Origin: Trachythela sp. YZ-2020
Taxonomy: Eukaryota > Cnidaria > Anthozoa > Malacalcyonacea > Clavulariidae
Direction: 5' to 3'
DNA length: 64,000 nt
Assembly (NCBI GenBank): GCA_016169945.1
Contig: JADLSH010000085.1
Coordinates: 310,001 to 374,000, forward strand
Shown here: positions 57,365-64,000 of the stretch, one piece after another
How the letters are laid out: every line of letters starts with the position of its first letter
Numbering within the stretch: the first letter of the stretch is position 1
Made by a program: the position numbers and the translations under genes
Notes under the pieces: model-generated
What the model saw: the letters and a program-made list of their open reading frames with translations, nothing else
The model's database searches: none
Told to the model about the DNA's origin: nothing

Positions 57365-58084
57365 ATGGCAACTAATAATAGCGATGCTGTCATTATTGAG
57401 GAAGAAAATGAAAGTGCTAAGCGTGTATATACTTCAACAACCAGTCGATCTTTGTTTAAGAGTTACACAACATCACCAAAGACAAAGGTATAAATTGTAA
57501 TTTGTATATTCAATTATATGCAAGTATCATAACAGATCTCTCTGAGCATGTAATAATCAAGAAAATTACATCAATAGCTGCACAGTACTTGCAGTCATGG
57601 TTCATATTCTGACGTTTTCTGTCTTGCCAAATACAATTATGCACTGGTCAGTCAAAGTAAACCCCCAATATCCCAAAACCAGGACTAATATGGGATTGGC
57701 AGAGAATTACAATAATTTTTACTTGTACCCCAGTGCCACTCTGTCAGCAGCAATGTCTTACCTGTACATAATAATCGTTTGAAAGCAATTGCTCAGAGCA
57801 ATCTTCTCCCAGTCAAAATTGCAATATTGTGCGACAATGTTGCTCGCAAGCTAGAGAACATCTGGTTTGACTGTAATAATTATGCCGAGTGGTTCTAAGA
57901 ACTATTTAAGCATTTAATATTTTTTTGTTTTATAAAGTTTCCTGGCAGAAAGATTAGGCTGACTCCTACAAAGAAGTCCCCAGTAAAACATCATAAGTGG
58001 ACCTTTGCGGAAAACAAAGCATTTATTGAATTCATATCAATTGCGAAAACAGATCGAAAATATGGACAACGTTCTGCAGTCTAA
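57365..58084 (+). pseudogene. Transposon gene 1: two exons, Myb/SANT-like segment, in-frame stop
   Basis: Exon 1 (57365-57487) encodes MATNNSDAVIIEEENESAKR and more, ending at aag|gtataa. Exon 2 (57938 on, acceptor tataaag, same phase) encodes FPGRKIRLTPTKKSPVK, then HHKWTFAENKAFIEFI...DRKYGQRSAV and TAA at 58082. Reading on gives EWPSFSYNNNFWDDAARHIQ. The W-(x)3-E-x-x-A-F-I-x-F...WPS...FWDxAA pattern matches Myb/SANT-like DNA-binding domains in animal transposon proteins. The internal TAA makes it a likely pseudogene. Confidence 0.55.
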
Positions 58085-58595
58085 GAGTGGCCATCATTTA
58101 GTTATAACAACAATTTCTGGGATGATGCTGCCCGACATATTCAATGCAGCATTTCTTCTAACATCCTCCTGTCAATTAAGTTACTAAACTTCTACTTAAA
58201 ACTATATGTAACTCCCTGAGAAGTTGCCTACTTAAGTATTATTCTGTCCTTAACACCAGACAATTGAACTTGTCAGTGGAGCAGTACTCAGTAAATGGGT
58301 TATTAGTAATCTATAGAAAGATTTATGACGTTCGAATGTTGAATGAATGTCCATCTGACCATCTTTAAGCACCATTTATTTCTTTACAAATATGATTGTT
58401 TTTTATTGTTCTGTGACAATATTAATTATGATATGGAGCAAAATTTTATTCCAGTTTAATTTGCAGATCAATCCTAGCTGGTTTAAAATTATACTTCTAC
58501 CTTATAGAGAATAGTTGTTGTGACTTGTGAATCAGTTTTCTTTATGTTTCAACTTCACATCTTTGTAATACTGAAAAAAGTAATGCTTTATTCCA

Positions 58596-59932
58596 TTATT
58601 TCATAGTTAAACCGTCCACTAAGAATACCACCCCCACCACCACCAAGAATACCACCCAATATAATATAATATAATAGCCAATTATATGCCAGTTGTCATT
58701 CTGAAACACTAAAAATTTCAATGCATTTGTGTCTCGAACATTGTCTGGTTCATGTTCCACTTTGAATGTCAACTCTAGGTTTGATGACCTTCTCCACATG
58801 CACCTTGTGAGCACGCTTGGTATCTGTTTTCTTGCCAAGATCCAACAACAAACTTTTCAAAATACATAGATATAACATCCAAACTATTGTCCTCATCATC
58901 AGACATTTCATCATCCACATTGTCACCAAAGGCAGTATTTTCCACATCCAAAATTTCTGTCAATTGTTGAATTTTCTCAACTTCATCTACATTCACTGCC
59001 TCAGTTTCACTAGCACCACTAGACAGGTCTTCGTTCTCTACCACTCGGTGTGTATCAATATTTGCCAAACAAATAGGATTTAGTAGTTGTTTAAAACAAT
59101 TACATTCAGTTGGATTGTCTAAAGGTATTGTGGAAGTACATTATCCAGCTCGTCATTTTGAATATCCAGGTCACCTGGAGGGACTGCTTGGGATGTTGGT
59201 GATGGTAAAATATCAAACTCCCACAACATGACAATATTACATAGGCCACATCCATCCCTGATTTCAATGCGGTCGTGGAACTACACATGGAAGTAAGAAA
59301 CACATTGAGTAGGAACAAAGTCAAGGTAAAGGACTTAAATATCAGTCTAACAATGGCGTCTTTAGTATTAATATAAAAAACAAATAAAAAATATATTTTA
59401 TGTCCTGAATTATATCAAATATATTTATATATTATAATCAATTTTCACTACATTTTTACTGATTAAATAATTTCTTATTCAAAGATATTTATGTACTGTA
59501 AACACATTGTGTGTATTTCTTATCTATCTTATCTGTTTTTAAAGTTTCTATTTTTTTGAAATATACAAAATGTATTTCAATCAAAATTATGTATATATAG
59601 TATTAAAACTTAAAAGCATGCGTTTAAATCATCTCACCTTGAAAACGCAACTGGTATGCACTTCTATCAATGCAGGGGAACTACTACAATCGGCGAACAT
59701 TTCTTCGATTTTTATGCCTTTAACAACTGATGGAATAAGGGCTGTTCGTCGAATGTCCAAACTATCCGTAAAACTTATATGAACCTCGCAGCATTCTAGT
59801 TGAACGCACGTCGCACGGTAACCCATCTGTGATCATATTCACAGGGTTTTTCGACACACAATAAACATAAAGAAGTCCATGCCCATCTAATTCAGAAGCT
59901 TTCATCCCACTAATACTGCGAAAACTCGCCAT
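58596..59932 (-). pseudogene. Transposon gene 2: Cys-rich and HIRAN-like domains, frameshifted
   Basis: Exon 1 (59932-59638) begins MASFRSISGMKASELDGHGL; after a frame slip near 59825 it reads YRATCVQLECCEVHISFTDS and EVHTSCVFK to donor aag|gtgaga. Exon 2 (59280-59175, phase 0) reads FHDRIEIRDGCGLCNIVMLW. A 56-bp intron joins G|AC into exon 3 (from 59118), NPTECNCFKQLLNPICLANI, an acidic stretch, then FEKFVVGSWQENRYQ. After a second slip near 58825 it ends LELTFKVEHEPDNVRDTNAL...WHIIGY, which matches the HIRAN pattern (EPxNxxDxNAL...GY). HIRAN domains bind DNA ends. Two exon joins in phase support a once-real gene. Confidence 0.55.
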
Positions 59933-60083
59933 TTTAAAATATTTTACTATAATCTCTGAGTTGTGATATGTGAACGCAGCGAGCAACAATCGAACAACAA
60001 CGGAGCAGGCCGAGAAATTGAGTATATATGATAAACCGCCCCGGCGCGCGTTGCATTTCGGGAAGACCCTCATTCCTCCTCTG

Positions 60084-60092
60084 ATCCTTGAA
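60084..60092. repeat. Right 9-bp TSD (atccttgaa)
   Basis: Partner of 56326-56334; the sequence continues caaaaacttcccattt as at 62454. Confidence 0.88.
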
Positions 60093-60169
60093 CAAAAACT
60101 TCCCATTTTATTTAAATATACACCTTAATTTCACCACACAGTAAAGGCAGTAAATTTCGCTGCAATTGA

Positions 60170-61052
60170 ATGGCGATGTATCGGATTTTCTGTATATTTA
60201 TGCTGTTCTCTTGTTTGTGTGTGTCTGTATTCACGTTTCGTTATCCAAGAAACTACCACAAAAGAAAAGATTACAATTAAATCTAACCAAGGTGAACACT
60301 ATATCACTTGATCATGCATTTTGAGAATTCAAGCCTCCTTACGCTTTTAAAGTGACTATGATACGATGGCGTGTATGTAATCAACTAGTGTATTTAAGCC
60401 TCTTGATGTAAGGTCTATGATGTATATTTATACTTATTTGAAACATTCCGTCCAACTGACCAGGTACAAGCACAGGGTTGTTTGTGCAACAGACTAGCCT
60501 AATATTATTCATGCAGTAGTCCTCTAAATAACCTGGCTTTCTCTTATAGTTGTTGATCTTAAAGGCCAACCATTCAAGATCCAGAGTTCAAAGTATCAGG
60601 CATGTCTAACTCATCGAAGTCGTTGGACATATTCAAGAAAAGGTTACGCTCCCTCGGTAACTCTAGCAAACTGCAGCAAAAATTCTAGCGCAGGCCAAGC
60701 GCAGTTATGGCAATGGACAAAAGACGGTAAACTTCAGTCAATACGCAAGCAGCGTTGTCTAACATCCAGTCGAATGGGTGGTGTATTTTTACACCACTGT
60801 AATGTTGCGAAATACAATGGCCGTCAACAATGGAAATGTGTTGGAAACTTATTGCAATTAAAACGAAATAACAGATACCTGGTACCATTCTGGTATTCTA
60901 CAGGACTTTATAGTTTGTTTGGGGTTACATTACGATCTGTGTTAACGGAGCAACGAATTTTGACCTTTGACGGTGTGATGGTATATGGAGGTGGTGAATG
61001 GACTAAATACGGAACGAATGTTACCATCTGTGATTTCCAACCCTATCAATGA
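60170..61052 (+). CDS. Secreted ricin-B-type (CysR-like) lectin, two exons
   Basis: Exon 1 at 60170 encodes the signal peptide MAMYRIFCIFMLFSCLCVSV. Exon 2 (60550-61052, acceptor ctcttatag) is open to TGA and encodes a beta-trefoil-like domain: PFKIQSSKYQACLT, LANC, LWQWTKDGKLQSI, RCLTSS, HHCN and QQWKCVGNLLQL, with QxW motifs and Cys pairs like the N-terminal CysR domain of mannose receptors. The C-terminus ends WTKYGTNVTICDFQPYQ. Predicted role: extracellular carbohydrate binding; there is no sign of a catalytic partner domain. The exact exon 1 donor is unresolved. Neighbouring broken copies show a local family. Confidence 0.65.
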
Positions 61053-62430
61053 TGTGAAAACTCATCCATCTTTTTATATATGCAACTATTGCCAACGTCG
61101 TATAAAGGCCAGGCTGATCAAAACTCATGAATAATTATATACTTTTAAAACAAGCTTTTAAGTAGTTTAAAGTGTAGTGTTATACTCAAGGTCATATTTC
61201 AAAAATGTAAACATTCATAGATAATTGAAATAACATATTACTGTATTCTCTGCTGAGTCAAAGATTCTCTACCCTGGTTAGGGGGTTAAATTTAATGGGG
61301 AGTACTACATATTATACAGGCTTAACAACATCATGCAAGGACTAGGCAACGTGTTCAAAAGACAATTATCAACCTTCAATTTCCCTTCATATTCCTTCCT
61401 CTGTCTGTGTGACTGTATTGTTGTTTTCGGTCTATCAAGGACAAGGTCATTTTAATCGTGTCATTTTCCGCTAAAAAAATGCAGATTAAGAAAGCATGGT
61501 AAACACTATAATTACTGAATATGCCTTGAACAGGTGGATTAAAACCCAGCGCGTTACAGGATTTTGGGGGACATCCGAGGATATCGATCCGAAAATACGT
61601 TGTCACCCTTACACTGTATTTTATTAGTGTCCTGTGTCCCTCGTTTCCGAAAGATCTTTACTCTCTTGCTTTCCCGTCCTGAAGTTTTATACATACGTAC
61701 GTATATGCAAGGAAAACTATAAAGCTCAGTAGCAGGCTCTACTAGTCCTACTAAATGGCAAACATAGCGAGTGTTTCACTTAAAGTAGGGTCCCCCTACG
61801 GACAGGGCTATCTTGCACATTGGAGAGTGTGCGTTTATAAAGATTATTTACGGTAATTCCTTTTATTATGGCGGTATCGTCTTAATTTTGGGTGATATTT
61901 ATATTCATGCGATGTCATTCTTGTTTGACATGCTGTCAATGTCACAGCAAATAGACATGGAAACACATTCCATGTAATATAATCGCTTCTCTCAACCTAT
62001 ATACTATGGTATGCAAAGTTTAAAGGCGAAGACGTTACGTGCAGAAACTAGGTCATTTTGTTCATTTTGCATTTCAGGCAGCAACGAATCTGACACGTAC
62101 CTTCACTGATTTAGTTCTCGCACTCTGACTCTCTTTGGTGGGGAGGGGGGGGGGCTCTGTTCTCTGGGAAGACTGGGAAGCGGCTGTGCTCTGGGAAGAC
62201 TGGGAAACTCGCACTTATTTTGACTATTTGGCTGAATGTTAACCAGAGTCTTATCAATCTATATTTTGAACTAGAAGTTTGGGAATCTGACTTAAAAATC
62301 CTCTTTTCGGCCGCGTTTTATCACTTTTCTAAGTTTCTCCTTTTTCTCCGCATTTTACCTTTCTTCCGTGTATATCGTTCATTCCGGATCCGCGTTCTAT
62401 CCCAACCCCAAATCCTCGCTTAATTTTATG
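61053..62430. other. Lectin gene 3' flank and spacer, no gene recognised
   Basis: 61030-61370 is an inverted copy of 63520-63860 (3' flank of the inverted gene). There is a G-run at about 62142-62153 and a short duplication ctgtgctctgggaagactgggaa at 62157-62204. No further coding sequence is supported. Confidence 0.5.
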
Positions 62431-62538
62431 AAACATTATATCCTCTTAATTTGAACAAAAACTTCCCATTTATAAATATACACCTTTTACCGCAGGTAGA
62501 AATACACGGTAAAGGCGATCCCATTACTCTGCAATTGA

Positions 62539-63295
62539 ATGGCGATGAATCGGATTTTCTGTATATTTCTAGTTTTCTACTGTTCTCTTCTTTGTGCATG
62601 TCTGTATGTTTCGTTATCAAAAATGTAAACATTGATAGATAATTGAAATAAAATTTTACTGTATTGTCTGCTAAGTCAAAGATTTTCTACCCACGTTAGG
62701 GGGTTGACAGGCTTAGCAATATCATGCAAGGAGTAGATGATAACCATTACTAATTATCCATGTCAGGTGGAAATGCGGGCGAGTAAACGTGCGTACACGC
62801 GGACGTGTGGGGATACGGACAGGGGTTTGGACACGCATTTTCGTCATATCTCTAGTACAGTTGTTGATCTTAAAGCCAACCATTCAAGATCCAGGGTTCA
62901 AAGTATCAGTCATGTCTAACTCAAGAAAAGGTTTCGCTCCCTCGGTAAGTAACTCTAGAAGACGGTAAACTTCATTCAATACGCAAGCAGCGTTGTCTGA
63001 CATTCAGTCGAATAGGTGGTGTATTTTTACACCGCTGTAATGTTGCGAAATTAAACACAATGGCCGTCAACAATGGAAATGTGTTGGAAACTTATTGCAA
63101 TTAAAACGAAATAACATATACCTGGTGCCATTCTGGTATTCTACAGGACTTTATAGTTTGTTTGGGGTTATAATACGATCTGTGTTAACGGAGCAACGAT
63201 TTTTGACCTTTGACGGTGTGATGGTGCTTTTTAACCTTTCTTTATTATATTATAAATCAATAGATAACATTCTGCAGTGGTCTACACAGTTATAG
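62539..63295 (+). pseudogene. Lectin pseudogene copy
   Basis: The signal exon (MAMNRIFCIFLVF) is disrupted by an insertion (agttttctact). Exon 2 from 62861 has one G missing in ttaaagcc, a deletion after tctaactc, and two extra bases in aaattaaacacaatgg, so the QWKC block is out of frame with the RCLTFSR block. Downstream of GVMV the sequence diverges (LFNLSLLYYKS) from the intact copy. Confidence 0.65.
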
Positions 63296-63849
63296 TCATA
63301 ACGTGGCAAAACATCAGTGGTCGTGTAAAACAAGAAAAGATGAAAATAATACAGCGAAAGCGGAAAAGAAAAATGCTCACATGACGAAAATGCGTGACTA
63401 AAGTGCGTGTCCGTATTTCCGCACGTCTGCGTGTACGCTGCATGCACGTCTGCTTCCCTGCATTTCCACCTGACATGAATATAACACTGCATTTAAAACT
63501 ATTTCAAACCTAGTTTGAAAGTATTTTTGGATCAATGAAAATGGTTATCAGCCTAGTCCTTGCATGATGTTGTTAAGCCTGTATAATATATAGAACTCCC
63601 CATTAAATTTAACCCCCTAACCCGGGTAGAGAATCTTTGACTTATCAGAGAATACAGTAATATGTTATTTCAATTATCTATGAGTGTTTACATTTTTGAA
63701 ATATGACCTTGAGTATAACACTACACTTTAAACTACTTAAAAGCTTGTTTTAAAAGTATATAATTATTCATGATTGAGTTTTGATCAGCCTGGCCTTTAT
63801 ACGACGTTGGCAATAGTTGCATATATAGGAAGATGGATGAGTTTTCACA
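63296..63849. other. Inverted flank between tail-to-tail lectin copies
   Basis: 63370-63475 is the inverted relative of 62750-62860. 63520-63849 is the inverted copy of 61040-61370. No coding sequence. Confidence 0.55.
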
Positions 63850-63970
63850 TCATTGATTGGGTTGGAAATCACAGATGGTAACATTCGTTCCATATTTAGT
63901 CCACTCACCACCTCCACCTTCGTACCGAGATGTTTTGTGGTTTTGAAGCATATCGAACGGTATTTATACA
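63850..63970 (-). CDS. 3' end of an inverted lectin-family gene, continues off window
   Basis: Minus-strand frame RYEGGGGEWTKYGTNVTICD...QPN ends at TGA (63852-63850) and matches the C-terminus of the gene ending at 61052. Upstream (IPFDMLQNHKTS) differs from the other copies. A stop at about 63975 suggests an exon boundary. The gene is partial, as the window ends at 64000. Confidence 0.5.
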
Positions 63971-64000
63971 TGCCATTTGGCGTGATCTACGCAGTCTATA

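Larger units (their letters stand above)
56335..60083. mobile_element. 3749-bp DNA transposon, two convergent genes, 9-bp TSD
   Basis: The inverted repeat starts CAGAGGAGGAATGA, continues ggtcttcccgaaatgcaacg and spans about 38 bp (56335-56372 and 60046-60083); the 9-bp duplications are identical. A 182-bp repeat array lies inside the left end. A plus-strand gene starts at 57365 and a minus-strand gene starts at 59932, each beginning near a terminus and pointing inward. No classical transposase block is recognised, so the superfamily is open. Confidence 0.88.

Overview
This is metazoan nuclear DNA, A+T-rich and dominated by repeats. I infer a cnidarian, probably an anthozoan. The reasons are intronless class A GPCR genes including an opsin, Penelope-like elements with hammerhead ribozymes, CR1/L2-type non-LTR elements, hAT and Kolobok-type transposons, and a ZAD-like transposon protein. 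The species cannot be named from the sequence alone. There is no bacterial, CRISPR or rRNA content.

1-8 kb is a mobile-element graveyard. Two 5'-truncated Penelope-like elements lie head to head as a large palindrome (3480-6246 minus, 6343-7700 plus), each ending in a recognisable type I hammerhead ribozyme. The left one is interrupted by a 1120-bp DNA transposon (4050-5169, 9-bp target duplication) carrying a frameshifted ZAD-like gene. A truncated non-LTR element (2029-3478) sits at its outer end.

8-42.6 kb is a nested segmental duplication. One module consists of an opsin gene, a spacer, a cnidarian-type orphan GPCR gene, Penelope-like fragments and a telomere-like 12-bp array. It occurs at 8.07-21.7 kb and again at 23.0-40.7 kb. 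In the second module the opsin block has been duplicated once more as a near-identical 4.2-kb tandem repeat (21887-26090 and 26091-30268), giving three opsins in all. Every opsin keeps the retinal-binding Lys, but each carries a different lesion. In the two younger copies a non-LTR element separates the TATA-like box from the start codon. The two orphan GPCR genes (15718-16647 and 36024-36953) are both full-length. Young hAT insertions in one module have visible empty sites in the sister sequence, which orders the events.

43.4-53.8 kb is a nest of transposons. A foldback element has long terminal inverted repeats built on an 'acagacgag/acagacgac' minisatellite (43683-53794). It contains an almost complete non-LTR element (43966-46953), a truncated one, small MITEs and a 4005-bp Kolobok-type element (47626-51630, TTAA target duplication). 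The Kolobok element encodes a Cys-cluster/RG-rich/P2X7-ballast-domain gene facing a truncated transposase-like gene.

54-64 kb holds a small family of secreted ricin-B-type (CysR-like) lectin genes. There is one apparently intact two-exon copy (60170-61052), an orphan signal-peptide exon, a frameshifted copy and an inverted copy leaving the window. A 3749-bp DNA transposon (56335-60083) with a perfect 9-bp target duplication lies in this family. It carries two convergent spliced genes, one with a Myb/SANT-like segment and one with Cys-rich and HIRAN-like segments, and I cannot place it in a known superfamily.
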